Shown: one piece after another, positions 1-11,853 of the stretch
How positions within the stretch are numbered: position 1 is the stretch's first letter
How the letters are laid out: every line of letters starts with the position of its first letter
From: Rostrohypoxylon terebratum
Lineage: Eukaryota > Ascomycota > Sordariomycetes > Xylariales > Hypoxylaceae
Reading direction: 5' to 3'
NCBI GenBank assembly: GCA_022497145.1
Contig: MU385879.1
Coordinates: forward strand, 275,811-339,810
DNA: 64,000 nt
Notes under the pieces: generated by a model
The model's input: only the letters and a program-made list of their open reading frames with translations
What the model was told of the DNA's origin: nothing
Databases searched by the model: none
Made by a program: the position numbers and the translations under genes

Positions 1-3000
1 GTCGGTGCTGATGATACTGTAGCAGATGGCGCACTCGGTCTGGCCTTTCATCGCGCCTACGATGTTACGACGGAAGGCTGTGAGGCCGTCGATGATGCTC
101 CCGCCCTTGAACATCGGTGTTAGAAACAAATGCGACCACACTGAAGAGGCTGGGTTAGGAACTTACCGAGAAAGTAATTATGCCTTGCGTTGTGATGATC
201 CAACTTTGCCACTTCCTCTCGTTGACCGCGACCCGGTTGATCCCCGATACTGTAACGCCTTCAAGCGGGTATTCTTGTGGAACTCTGATCGAAATAGAAG
301 CTTGCATCTCGTCTATCTCGTAACCAGCGGTGATCTCCCGCGCGGGGACGCTGACTTTGACTATTAACTCCTTCTCGTCCTCCGCGGGTTCTTCCTGAGT
401 TTTACTCCATTCAGACACGTCGTTCAGTGCCTCTCTAATGATGATCGGGGAGAAATACTTGGTCATCCAACTTGCGACGGCAATCTTCGTCTGCTTGGAG
501 CGACATCCCAGGTACCATGCCTTGAAAAGGCCAGGCACGTACTTCAGCACGAGATAAAACAGGTGAATGAGAAGCCATTGCATACTCCTCTCTTCAGTCT
601 CGGCTTCTGCGAGTTTTAAATCATAGTCTTTGATCTGCTCTTCCGTGAAATTGGCCTTGTCTAAATTCAAAGGTCGAGCTAGTGAGTGACCTAGGACGTC
701 GAAAGTAAATTCCATCAAAGGGCCGACATAATTGGCAGTCTTCAGATTATCGGCGTAGTCGCTGCGCACTTTGAAAGAGGCGGCTTTGAATGAGTCGAAT
801 ACCAAGAGCCATGAGAGGAGGTAAGACCTGATCGGTGTCGGGAAATGCGCAAGAACATCATCAGAGTAAATTTCGAGCGTCGGTGCGTCGAGGAGAAGCG
901 AGAGCAGTTCATCGGGCAGTTGAGCGTCTCTCTTTTCTAAAAGGACATTGAGCGACAATTCCTCTTGGGTGGCAGGGAGTGCCTTATGGAGGAGAGTAAA
1001 TGCCGCTGTTTGAATGCCCCGCGAGTCACTTGCTACCAGCCCATACAGCTCTGAAAGATATTTAATGTGATCAAGGGGGAGCTTTTCTACCAGTCGACCG
1101 ACGATAGAATCTACAATCTCCACAGGTTGCGTATCCTTCTCTCTAGGGAGTTTAAGCAATTCAATGAGTGCAGCTGACGTCTTCTCCGCGGAAGATTGCA
1201 AGGCGTCAATGAGATCATCATTGGGTTCTTCTCCCTCCAACGACTTCAGAGTAGTAAACAAGCGGAGAGAAGCGTTTATTCCAGGCAAGAGATTATCAGG
1301 AAGGCCTGTTGTTGGTTTTGTCCATAAGTAAATACAGAAATCCAAGGCTTTCTCCCAATACGAGCCATAGACGTCTTTGATGCACGGGAGGAGGCTCTGA
1401 AGGCAGTGGCAGGCCTCCGCCGCGAAGCGATAATCGAGTTCTTCAGGTGTATCTAGCCACGACGTGATCTGTCTAGCTGCGAACACTAGCCGATTATTTG
1501 CAACTGGTAACTCTCCGGAATCATATATTCGCATACAGGAATTGAGAAGCACAAGTGTGATGAGACTCTTCTCTAAGCCGATGCGCGCTCCGGCGACATC
1601 GCTAACCAAACGGTTGCAAAAGTTGCTGACCGTCTTTGACGCGGATATTGTTTCGCCAAGGCCACTAAGAAGCGCCACGGTGGGGAGCACTGTCGTGGTC
1701 GAGGGTGTGCTCTTCAAGAAATCCAGATTTGCCAACCATTGCTCTCCACTGGATGGAAACCCGTGGTTCTCTGTCAATGCCTGGAGAAGTTCACCTAGAA
1801 CTCGTGCAGAATAAAGACCAAGGGGACTTAAAGACTTTGCCTGTTCGAGCAATCTTTGAATAATTTCATGAGCCAGACGCGATGAGTCGGTACCAGCGTC
1901 ATCTTTCCATCCACCGGCATCCTGGGCTATATCAACGATCAGTTTTCGCGCAGATGAGACTAGATCTTCGGCATCCGATAAAGCGGTTTCAGATGAAAGC
2001 GACTTCCATATTTTATCTTCGCTTATGATGGTTAATTGGTCAGATACCAGTTCTGCGGTCAAGTTTAAGCATATCATAACTTCCGCCTGCTTAGGTATGG
2101 ACAATGCGTCTAGTCGAAAGCCGCCAGATAGCAGCTTAGCCGTATACATTGCCATGCGTCCCGGAATTGAACAGCCATCTCTATCTCTCTGCATGTTCTT
2201 TTCAAGTGTACTTAAAGACTGCATAGGGAGAAGATAAGCGCCACCAAGTGCACTTGTAAGGGCAAGGGATTGATTCGGCGTTTCTTGTAGGAAGAGAGAT
2301 AATTCTTCACTCCATACGGTCGCATCGGGTACCAAGCGCTCAAGCTGCCCATCTTGATCCGAGCCGACAGCCGGAGATTGTAAAACTTGTTGAGCAAGAG
2401 TTCCGACGCTGAAAACGATTAGCAATATCCCAATGTAAGTTACCTAGATATATGACTCACGATAGAGAATTTGAGTCAGCAGTGGTAATGCTTCGTTGTA
2501 CTAACTCAAGCAATCGAGAACTGCTCGTCGAAGGATTATCCATCAGGCTTCTTAGTACAACCACATCGGAAGTGGCATCAAATCGTTCAGAGATGCTCAA
2601 CAAGCTCGCCATCAAACTCATATGAACTTCGTCATCTTGCAGCAACAAATCTAGCTTTTTCTCCGCTATGATACGTAGGCCTTTGATCACGCCTAGATTG
2701 GGTTGGCCTAACGTATTCGTAGTCCGGGTTGTCAATTCTTTCGCAAGCCGTCGTGCAGCAGAATTTGTTAACGTATCGAATGTGAGCACAGCTTCGAAAA
2801 GGGCCCATCCCGTCTCTGCCGTGCCAACAGCACACATGAGACAACGTTTTATTAGCTCGGTCTGCAAAGCTGGGTTTTGCTGGGCGAGGGTGGAAGCAGA
2901 GTGGGTGGAAATAAGACTGGTGATTGACGGCAAGGCCCCAGGACTTTCGACGTGCTCTAGAAGAGCCGCGACATTTGTGTTCCAAATTTCTTCAAACTTC

Positions 3001-4947
3001 TGTTTCTGTTCGGGAATTTGACTGAGGAGGTTGATGCTGGAAAACACGTGAACCGAGGAAGGAGATTGAAGTAGTTCAACTCCGTTTGTTGACGTTATAT
3101 TCGTCACATAGTCCAATATCTGCCTAATATCATCTGAGGATTGTTTGAAGAGCTGAGGAGCCTGTCTGAAAGCCGATTCTAATGTTGCCGCTGCTCCGAA
3201 TGGTTTCCAGTTTCTTGTTTCAAGCAATTTTAAGACGTCCTGAAGAAGCTCTACGGAATATTTTGCTGGGATGTTCGGAATGGGGCGATCGGTTCCAATC
3301 GTTTTCTCATGGGCATCAGAAATCAAACCTACCAAAGTGAACCATCTCGATCCTTCATCAGCCACCGACTTCTGAGATTTCTCATGTTCCTTTGATGCTT
3401 CTGGTAATGAATTGAGGATTCGAGTTCTAAAATTATCCTTCCACTGACTCCATTCCAGTCCAGTGGCGCTAACAACGTCTTCAAATGGCGAGGTTGCTGT
3501 TGAGGTATACGCTTTTATCAGGACTTGCTGTTGTCCCGCGGTGGTCCACATGGATGTTTCGGGGGTAGGAAATAGATAATGTGCTGTGATGGGGAAAATA
3601 TTTTCCTGGGCAACTTTGACTCGATCATCGCCGGACTTTGTCATTTCAACAAAGCGTCTGGCAGTATTGAGGTACGTTGACCAACCGTCTACGGCATTTC
3701 CGCGAGGCTCATCTCTTCTAGTTAGGCCCGTTCTCATGCACCTTAAGAATTCCAATGCGCCATCTAGATCCTTTGGAATTATATCAATAGGTATAACACC
3801 CAGTAATTGATTGAGTAAAAGCCAGAATCTTGGAGTGCTTGTTTGAGAACCTTTTTCCAAGAAGCTCTTTAGTCTCGACGTTAGTGATTTCTTTCCACGG
3901 TATTCGGATGTCCAGACCGTTGGGTGATTGGTAGTCAATTTAGTCAATGCATCTATGTAATCTGCCGCAGAGCCAATCTGGGTAGATTTCAGACCATCAC
4001 CAACAAAAATCTTGCTCAATCGTGAAAGATCTGCTTCAGTTCTTGTTGGGCGTTTCTCTAGGCATATTGATAGAAGTTGACATGATAAACGTCTGACGAC
4101 AGCATCGTTGGCCGTGACGCTAGACCATATCTTGTCTTGCTCGAAAAATTGATCATAACTATCCTGAAATTTCTCAAGATCAGGGAGATCGAGTTTCTGT
4201 AGGAGATTCAGGACTAATGCGAGGCTACTTCCCAAAACTCGGTAATATTTGGCTTCGGCGTCGTCGGCATTGGTAGAACGTTCGTCACTAAGCGTTTCCG
4301 CGGTCTCTTTGATCGCATCGGAGGCATATTCTATGATCTGCGCCTGACATCTTCTCCAGAACTGGGCTACCTTTTCTGGAGTCGAAAGGAACGAAGACAG
4401 TCCTTCAGTAGCGGCGCGAGACACAGCCTTATCTTTGTCGAATGTACCAGCAAGCCAGGAGCCGACAATTTTAGGTATGTGTTTCTCGGTACGCTTGCGA
4501 GCCGATTTCATGAGCTCGAATTGCAGGATATGAGATAGTTCGCGGACACGACGGGAATTGTCTATCGAGATGCGAGGGTATAGTTGAACCTATTATAATC
4601 ATTACTAACTAAGCACAAGACGACGATATACCAATCCACTACTTTACACCCACCCATGCTTCTAGTATAGGCTCTTCTGTACCTCCATCTCGCTCATGCG
4701 GATGAGCTTGAACGTAGGTCACAAGTTCTTCTAAAGCCTTTGCCTTAGTGGTAGCATCTTTCTTTTGTAGATTTTTCAGGGACACAACAACATTCGCATC
4801 TGATATTGAGGAGAGGTCGGGCGGCTCGGCCAAGTAAGAGAGGTCGGTGCCTCTAGAGGAAGTTGAAAAGGCGCCGAAAGAACTGGAACCAAAGTTCCCA
4901 AACGACTTGCTGCTACCGGCGCGCGACTTTCCCGGCTTACGACTCAT
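1..4947 (-). CDS. LTN1: Listerin, E3 ubiquitin ligase of ribosome quality control (C-terminus beyond window)
   Basis: Listerin ubiquitinates nascent chains stuck on 60S subunits, in the cytosol. I read four exons on the minus strand: 4947-4654, 4589-2461, 2408-167 and 105-1 (open). Introns of 64, 52 and 61 nt have GT-AG ends, and every phase closes (98 + 1457 + 35 codons, 1590 so far, against roughly 1,600-1,700 in the family). The start MSRKPGKSRAGSS leads into the conserved fungal N-terminal segment (SYLAEPPDLSSISD, then LKNLQKKDATTKAKALEEL). Exon 2 opens with VQLYPRISIDNSRRVRELSH. The last visible residues, GQTECAICYSIIS, are the first cysteines of the C-terminal RING, so the E3 centre continues past base 1. 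The middle is HEAT-like helical repeat. The window cuts the gene; nothing suggests it is broken. The first donor (GTGGGT) is the weakest signal. Confidence 0.95.
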
Positions 4948-4977
4948 GATAAATGTAAGTCGTTTTAGTTCTAAAGA

Positions 4978-5003
4978 CCAAGGTCCAAGGTCCAAGGTCC
5001 AAG
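4978..5003. repeat. Short tandem CCAAGGT repeat in the listerin leader
   Basis: About 3.5 copies of the heptamer CCAAGGT lie 30-55 bases upstream of the listerin start codon, probably in its 5' untranslated leader. I see no function for them beyond simple-sequence expansion. Confidence 0.6.
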
Positions 5004-5113
5004 GCTACGAGTCGACCTCTCGCTCGCTCGTTCGCGGCGCCCCGTCGCCTTTACTAACTCCCAACTCGCACGCAAGCAATGTGTTAAGACTTTCAATAGA
5101 TGAAATTTCTTGA

Positions 5114-6588
5114 CTCTGGGTAGAAAAAAAAACTGAATATCACACGTGAAGTATCTAGGTCGCCAGAGAAGGAATGCGCCATAATTAAGTAGATGAATGC
5201 GGATCGAATGAAATTTGTTGACGGAATATTTTTACCCCACCGAGGGGTTCATTATGTGACGTCGTGCCCTATCAGATTAGTGTTCTAACCTTAAGGCTTA
5301 GGTATCTTCGATTGGTAAGCCTCACGTGCAAGTACCTTATTGCATTCACGTACCTACTAATAGGTACTACTAGTAAACTTCGCCGGACTGAGTCATGGGC
5401 ATGGATACCCGGATACATAATCCATGCGATCCATATCTCATCCGGATTAAGCCGACTTCTCCACTCTTCTACTACATAACCTTCGATGTATCTCTCTTCG
5501 TCCCCTAAACTTTACAACTAACGAACAGAGCTAAATATAATCTTAACAACTATGCTAACGGATTAGGAGAATATAGCTCATAGATCAACAGCAGCGCATT
5601 CGCATAGAAATTACCACGTAATATGACAGGCAGTAACATCATGATGCACGAGGGGCATTGGGTGCATTGGAGAATAATACATCTCTCTTCGGGTAACCGC
5701 ATATAGTAGTAAATAGAACCAATGAGATGTGATAGCCAACACCCCGCGTATATCTCCACTTCTTTAGGTGCCGCAGTGTTGTACAGTATGATTACGCACA
5801 GTCTGTTTTACTTGCATGATTCCGCTCCAGCATACAAGCTTCACTTTTAGCGTTTCTCCGCACACCAACTCCGAGACTTCCCTGTCTTTCTCCTCATTGC
5901 CTTTGATCTACCCCTAAAGCCGCTACCATTTAATCGCGGAAACCCCTTATTAAGCAGTCGCTCTTCAAGCACCTAGTGTATTCACGTGCTGTTCCAAGGT
6001 TACACTGTGCCGACTCTTAAGCCTTTAAGGGAATCTCAGCCCAAACAGCGCAGACACCCGCCCCAATCACTTCCGAAGCTCCCCGCTTTGAGATCTAACA
6101 TTTGAGCGCAACACTGGGCTTCTACCTACTACCATTGGCAGCACTGGACAACTCAAAACTTAGAACTTCCAAGGTTACAACTCCTCATTCGATATCTCTC
6201 AACATCCAATACTCATACTCATACTCATACCCACACCCCCAACCATACCTGTACTTGTGCCCAAATGTTCCACTTTAGATATCTATCTAGCTAAACAATA
6301 AATTTTCATCTTTATATCGTCGTCGTTGTCTTTCCCACTCTTCCTATAGCAGATGACTTCTTCGCTATTCTCGTAGTCGAAATTTCGGCTTTGTGTAAGT
6401 GTCACCCGTCCAAGATGACAACATCTCAACACACCAACCCCACAAGCGGTGGCGATATCCCTCATGCTTTTACTCTATCACCATCACCAACGGAGAAAGC
6501 CAAAATGCATTCATGATCGCTAGTACTAACAATATTTATTTAGTAGTAGATAGTATATGATGTTCCTGTTGCGTACGATTCGATCGAG
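5114..6588. other. Divergent intergenic region with a CATACT microsatellite
   Basis: This stretch separates the divergent listerin gene (minus) and the serine/threonine-rich gene (plus), so it should hold both promoters. A short ACTCAT-type microsatellite lies at about 6210-6230. The proximal 300 bases before 6589 are rich in C and T runs, typical of fungal core promoters. I found no convincing coding exon or RNA gene. Confidence 0.5.
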
Positions 6589-9375
6589 ATGTTGACCCAT
6601 GCCGTTTGCCGACCTACGCCTCGAGCGAGGTCTCTCCAGACCACCGCCGTGATCCGTAACGTTTTGCGGCCCACCAATACTTCTTTGTTGTTGAAGGCTA
6701 GTCATCGTCAACAGACTCGTGGCTTTCGATTTGGCATGTGGTCCTCCTATCTCGATCCTGAATTCCAGAAAGAGATGCTACATCGTCATCGCGCGACCAA
6801 GCACAAGTACATCGAAGCAATCAACAGGAAGTTATCATGGCAAGGCCGTACCCTTGACGGACACCCAAAAGCCGTCTTGAAGGATATGTTTCGCAGATAT
6901 TGGGATCCGAACCAAGTGAGATGCGGTTCACGATTCGTCAATCATGATGAGATGGATCGTCGGCGGCAACATGTTCGAGATGGCAACCATCCTAGAAAGC
7001 GTGACTATTCAGACGATCACATGACGTCATATGATCAACGGCTTCGAGATATTTATAATGAACAACGGGCACTATTTCAACAGGAACAATTGCAACAACA
7101 ACAGAATGACCTAATGCGAAAGGAGTTTCAGCGCATACAAGACTTGCAACGTCATGCTCCTGCTCCCTCAATAACCCACTCCACAACCCAGAAATTTTCC
7201 CAAGATGAGCCCTCGCCACTGTCTAGCACACCGCCCACAGAGGATTTCATAATTGATCCCATCACAAACCGTAAAGTTCCGAGGAGAGACGGTGCTCCAC
7301 TAGAGAATCCCACATCGACCACAAGCGATTCGTTCAAGGCATACCGAGCTCAATTTACCGCATTTGGCCCCCCGGAAGACGAAGTCAGCCCGGGGCCTGT
7401 TCACTCCAATGGTCCCCCTCCGCCCAAAGAGTTGAAGGAGTATGGCCAGGTTGAGATTGATCAGGTACCACATGACGTGAGCACTCAACAGTCGGTCATA
7501 GAGAGTGAAGAGTATGCTCTCAACCATCTCCCAGCCGAGGAACCGATTGAGATAGAGCCAACCAAGAAATACGAAGACCTTGATGAGTACAAGCCATATT
7601 TGCACAATGAAAATGCGACAATCGAAAATAAGAAAGCGCCTTACGACGACCTAGACAAGTATGGGCCGTACAAGCATGAAGAAGATGTCGAGAGGAATGA
7701 CGATACTTCTCCAAAATACGACGACCTCGACAACTACCAGCATTACCATGACGAAGCCCTGCAATCTACTAACGATTCAGCATCCAAGTACGAAGACTTG
7801 GGTAACTATAGAACAACTCACTACCAGGATTCTCCGGTGCAGGAACAGCCTTTTCAAGAGTATGGGGATCTCGAGAAGTACAAAGCTTTCAAATACCAGG
7901 GGCTCGATGACAAGATTATACTTGAACAAGATATCGTCGCCGATAGCCTCAAGGAAGTTGAAGCAAAAGAACAAGTGGTCAATTTTGGCGAAACATCAAG
8001 GCCCAGTATTTCTGACAGACTCAAGAAGCTAGATCTTAACGAAACACCATCTCTGCAGATGTCTTCAGCTCCCCTTCCTGTCCGCCTGATGCCTCAACTC
8101 ACATATATAAAAGAAGAAGATCAACGGGAATTTCTAGAACAGTCTATGGTTAGCCACAATGAAGCATCCAACGCAGCGGATCGAGAGGCCAGCTCTAACA
8201 TAAGAGAATCACGCGCGAAGTCACAGAATGAGGGAAATAGTACAAATCAACGCACCTTTACTGGCAACTATGTTAGAGATTTCCCGGAAGAATTTTCTGG
8301 TTCATGGGGTACTCGAGCTTCGCACTCAAGTTCTGAACCCAGCATCTCCGACGAGGAAGCGGCGCATATCCAGGCAGCCGAGAAGCAATACGCAGACCAG
8401 ATTTCCAACCTCGTGAATTTCGACGGCTTAGGATCTGGTATAGATAAGCAGCAGACTGGCTCTAAACTGGAACCTGCCTTGGACAGACAAGAATCAGGGG
8501 CCACGGAAAACAAGCTTGACCACGACCCGATAACACAGGCTGAGGTCGACCCGTACTCCAAAGAGCCCCAAGGTTTGGAAACGTCGTATACCAAAGAATG
8601 TGACGGCGAACATGACTCGCCAACATTTAAGATGTACGGTGGCGAGCCGGAGCCTCCTTCCGTGAAAGCGGAATCTCAGCCAGGCGTTTTCCACCTCCAT
8701 TCATCATATTTCAGAGACCCGGAGCTGGACGCGCGATCGCCGGTCTCATCGCTGGCGCCCGAGTTCAAGCTGGAACCGACCCCAACTTCGGAGCCGACGG
8801 TATACAAGATTCTAGCCTACGATCCGAGCACACAACAGATCAACATCGCCGAGACCACGTCCGTCGTGCCCGACCAAGCCACCCCGTTAACTCCCGCTGA
8901 GGTGTTGCTCCGCCTCTCCAACCCGACGAAGTTCTTCCCGCACTTCGCACCCCTGCAGGCCGAAGGCTTCGAGATCGTTTCCGGGGAAGGAGACGTGCTG
9001 GTCTTCCGCCAGGTCCGCCACAGCAAAACGACGGACAGCGAGACAGGAGCGCCCGTCAACCCGATCGATCTGATGGGTAAATCTACGGCGCTCCCGAACG
9101 CGGCGGCGTTTGTGTCGCCCACCGGGTTCGTCAACTACGACGTCCCGAAGGTCGAAGAGGAACCGCAGACCACCCCCTTCCGCTCCGGCATCGACGTGCG
9201 CAGGGAAGAACCCGTGTTCAGCGGCCCGAAGGTAACGAAGGAGGAGGCGCGGAAGGAGAAGGGGAAGAAGAAGAAGGGGCTTGGGAAGAGAGTGCTGCTC
9301 GGTGGCGCGTGGGTCGCCGGCGTCTCGTACGGGTTGGGCGTCGTGAGCGAGTACTTCCAGACCGGGGGTTATTGA
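6589..9375 (+). CDS. Serine/threonine-rich, probably mitochondrial membrane protein with five YxDLxxY repeats
   Basis: Single-exon gene of 928 residues and unknown function. The first 45 residues are basic and free of acidic residues (many R, T and S), a likely mitochondrial presequence, followed by the conserved-looking block RGFRFGMWSSYLDPEFQKEM. Residues about 325-435 hold five repeats built on Y-[DEG]-D-L-x-x-Y, starting at Y328, Y352, Y377, Y401 and Y425, so the period is 24-25 residues. Most of the chain is acidic and disordered. The C-terminus is a KKKKG stretch followed by a hydrophobic segment (residues about 903-920, GGAWVAGVSYGLGVVSEY), a probable tail anchor. Similar proteins are annotated in other filamentous fungi as serine-threonine rich proteins. 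A role in mitochondrial membranes is my inference. No introns or lesions are visible. Confidence 0.85.
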   Translation: MLTHAVCRPTPRARSLQTTAVIRNVLRPTNTSLLLKASHRQQTRGFRFGMWSSYLDPEFQKEMLHRHRATKHKYIEAINRKLSWQGRTLDGHPKAVLKDMFRRYWDPNQVRCGSRFVNHDEMDRRRQHVRDGNHPRKRDYSDDHMTSYDQRLRDIYNEQRALFQQEQLQQQQNDLMRKEFQRIQDLQRHAPAPSITHSTTQKFSQDEPSPLSSTPPTEDFIIDPITNRKVPRRDGAPLENPTSTTSDSFKAYRAQFTAFGPPEDEVSPGPVHSNGPPPPKELKEYGQVEIDQVPHDVSTQQSVIESEEYALNHLPAEEPIEIEPTKKYEDLDEYKPYLHNENATIENKKAPYDDLDKYGPYKHEEDVERNDDTSPKYDDLDNYQHYHDEALQSTNDSASKYEDLGNYRTTHYQDSPVQEQPFQEYGDLEKYKAFKYQGLDDKIILEQDIVADSLKEVEAKEQVVNFGETSRPSISDRLKKLDLNETPSLQMSSAPLPVRLMPQLTYIKEEDQREFLEQSMVSHNEASNAADREASSNIRESRAKSQNEGNSTNQRTFTGNYVRDFPEEFSGSWGTRASHSSSEPSISDEEAAHIQAAEKQYADQISNLVNFDGLGSGIDKQQTGSKLEPALDRQESGATENKLDHDPITQAEVDPYSKEPQGLETSYTKECDGEHDSPTFKMYGGEPEPPSVKAESQPGVFHLHSSYFRDPELDARSPVSSLAPEFKLEPTPTSEPTVYKILAYDPSTQQINIAETTSVVPDQATPLTPAEVLLRLSNPTKFFPHFAPLQAEGFEIVSGEGDVLVFRQVRHSKTTDSETGAPVNPIDLMGKSTALPNAAAFVSPTGFVNYDVPKVEEEPQTTPFRSGIDVRREEPVFSGPKVTKEEARKEKGKKKKGLGKRVLLGGAWVAGVSYGLGVVSEYFQTGGY
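7561..7890 (+). repeat. Coding tandem repeat, five units of 72-75 bp
   Basis: Five degenerate units encode Y-[DEG]-D-L-[DEG]-x-Y followed by a variable aromatic and acidic linker. Unit starts are 24, 25, 24 and 24 codons apart. The units have diverged in nucleotide sequence but keep the period and the tyrosines, so selection seems to act on the protein. Confidence 0.75.
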
Positions 9376-10507
9376 TGGAAAGGGGCCTCGCGGGCTTTGA
9401 TGATATTGGTCCTCACGGTGTGTAGGTGATTGGGGGGGATAGGTTGGTAACGTGGTTTTTGTGGAGTACTAGGCGTTAGTTTAGGTGCTATGGATGGCAT
9501 TGTCACGGTGCTTATGTTTCTGCTTCTGCTTGATGTTTTTGGGTACTGTACCTATGTGTGTGGCCGGGCTCGGGACTCTATGACGCTCTTTTCGGGCGCC
9601 GATATCACAATCATTGCTGCTCTATTATGCTATACTGTATGTTTAGATGCTAAGCGTATTATTAACGAAACTACCCCTTCTCTGTAGACCTGGCCACAGG
9701 GTATTGCCGGCTTGCTTGATAGGTAGTGGATGTTTTGTACAATGTGCTATGGATATCATTGGGGGCGGACCTTCTTGTCCGACAAGCCCACAAGTCCACA
9801 TGAGTAGTAGGTAGCTAATAGCTACACCTCGGCTTAAGAGTTAAGGAATGTGTGCAATATTGATAATAGAATTACTTAACAATGAGAAATCATCTGGCTA
9901 TTGAAATGTAATCAGACGACCTACATGATCACGGTATGGCGAAGACAACCGAAATACGGCACGCATCAGCCAAACGGATCTTCCAATTGTGTACAAAATT
10001 ATGGATATATTATTGGATGTTGAATAGGTCATGTTACTGTCATACAATCGTCCAAGGACGCAGGTCGGCGTGTTTCCCATATTTTCCCATTCCCGTATCC
10101 TTTTGCCATCCCTATTCCTTTTCCGAAATTTCCGTAGGCGTTGCATATACGCAATCTGTAGAGCCGGCTTCGGTTTTGCTAGCTCGTTCGGCTGACCACA
10201 AGATCAATTTTGATTTGCCTCTTCCTTTTCTAGCCCGGAACTCCAGGAATTCCACCAACCCGAATGCGATGGATCCCATCCATGCTTGCATTGCTATTTT
10301 GCTTTTTTTTTCAGACTGCTTAATGCATGCATGTGAGGTATTGATACATCCCGCCATTCCCAAGACGATGAAGCCTATTTTGTTACCCGTTTCCCTTGTA
10401 TTCAAACAGCCAATATTAAAACACTAGCAAACTCATACAACGAGTCGCCGTCCCTAAGCTAGGGCTTCGTGATGAAGTAGGTCGTAGTCATAATTCGGTA
10501 GGCAAGG
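9376..10507. other. Intergenic region, convergent 3' ends
   Basis: Lies between the stop of the serine/threonine-rich gene and the stop of the small minus-strand gene at 10508. Short open frames here lack family resemblance or splice context. Poly-T and AT-rich tracts are consistent with 3' ends. I see no gene. Confidence 0.5.
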
Positions 10508-10835
10508 TTACTTGCGTTCGGTGAAGCCGGGACATTCTTTGATATCCCGGACGCCGCTCATCTGCAGCGCGTGCTTCCGGTCTTCGTGGTGGTACTAGTA
10601 GTCATTGCATCCAGAGTTAGTTATTCTTGAAAACTTGGATTCTTTGTTCTATATGGACCTGTGTATCATAAAAGAAAGGAAGGAATACACCCACACTCTG
10701 CCTGCGAGCAAGGAGAGACGGTTGCCAGCTGTTCGTCCTACTCATAGCTCTAGCGGCATCTTTGTCGTGTTGGGGACTTGTGGGTCCCGCTGGAGCCACA
10801 GAGGTTAGATTTCGAATGTCAAGCTGTGGCGACAT
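10508..10835 (-). CDS. Small conserved-type fungal protein, 75 residues, two exons
   Basis: A minus-strand gene easily missed because its exons are 141 and 87 nt: 10835-10695 and 10594-10508. The intron has a GTGGGT donor, a CTAAC branch point and a CTACTAG acceptor, and phase 0 is kept across it. The product begins MSPQLDIRNLTSVAPAG, has a serine/arginine-rich middle (SRTNSWQPSLLARRQS) and ends EDRKHALQMSGV followed by PGFTERK. The order RRQS, then ED(R/Q)KH, then (M/K)SG, then PGF(S/T)E is, from memory, a layout seen in short uncharacterised proteins across filamentous ascomycetes. No membrane segment or signal peptide is visible; the protein is probably soluble and mostly disordered. The function is unknown. 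Confidence 0.7.
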
Positions 10836-11853
10836 GGTGAGTGGTAATGTAGCACTTGTTTGTGTAACAGTAGACGTAGTAATAGTAATTGCTTTAAATG
10901 TATTTGTATTTTGTTTGATGTATTGGAAGTCAAATAGATAAAACAAGAAAATAAGAAACCGGCGAGACTTTAGGGATTTTTATAGCTGTGGCAACGAAAC
11001 CTGTAATGTTCGCTTTGAATCTGGATCGCGATGAAGCATACGATGTACAACGCCGATCACCAGATTTCGCCTCAGTGAAGCAACAGACACTGCAGCGCAT
11101 CGACGCAATAGCACATGCTGAGTGGTAACGGGCAGATGGATCCATCGATGATAAAAATGGGGCCTTTCGTGAAGGAAACCTTCAACTTTGAAGCTTATAA
11201 GTGGAAATGCGGGGTAGCTCTGACCGATAAAGACTTATCAAGACCCCTTTCAAGGTTCCAAATTAATGACCCAATCAACTTTAGTCATCATTCACGTTCA
11301 CCTCATCATCACTCACAACCTCATCTTCGCGTTTTCATACGCCCATACACATACGACACCACTGCCGTGACCATAACCACCAGTCACACACTAACGATAC
11401 CTAAAGAGATTGGTTGATCGGCCCATCCAGTATTAAGCAGACGCGAACTTTTCCATTATTTCGTATGTAACGGTTGTTGTGACTTGTACAATCTCGGTCT
11501 TCCCCATCCTTCTCCCATCCCGTCTCTCCGCCATTCCACAATCGTAATGCTACATAGCACTCGTCACCCTCTCACCCTGGTTTTCCCTACCACAACCTCT
11601 AGACGATGCAACAGGATATCATCGGATCATCCTTAACTCCGACCGAAAATATCATAAAGGGGAAAAGAACCGACCAACGCCTCCGGCAATGCAAGGGTTA
11701 GTGATGATATTAGCATCATCACTGGTGTTATGAGCAACAAAAAACGAAAAAAGATAGCATCGTCTACAAGGATGAGGCACTTGTCGTATCGAATCTTGAG
11801 GAGTCAAATCGATAGGTTTGGATGAGGATTAGGGCAGCCGGCTGCTTGAGAAT
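10836..11853. other. Intergenic region, no gene seen
   Basis: Lies between the 5' end of the small gene at 10835 and the 3' end of the FHA gene at 11854. It is AT-rich with CA/CT-rich tracts near 11280-11400. Open frames are short and lack any recognisable product or clean splice links. Confidence 0.4.

Noticed and set aside
9490..9687. 65-codon hydrophobic frame after the serine/threonine-rich gene
   Set aside because: Lies in the likely 3' untranslated region, with no signal context and no splice links.
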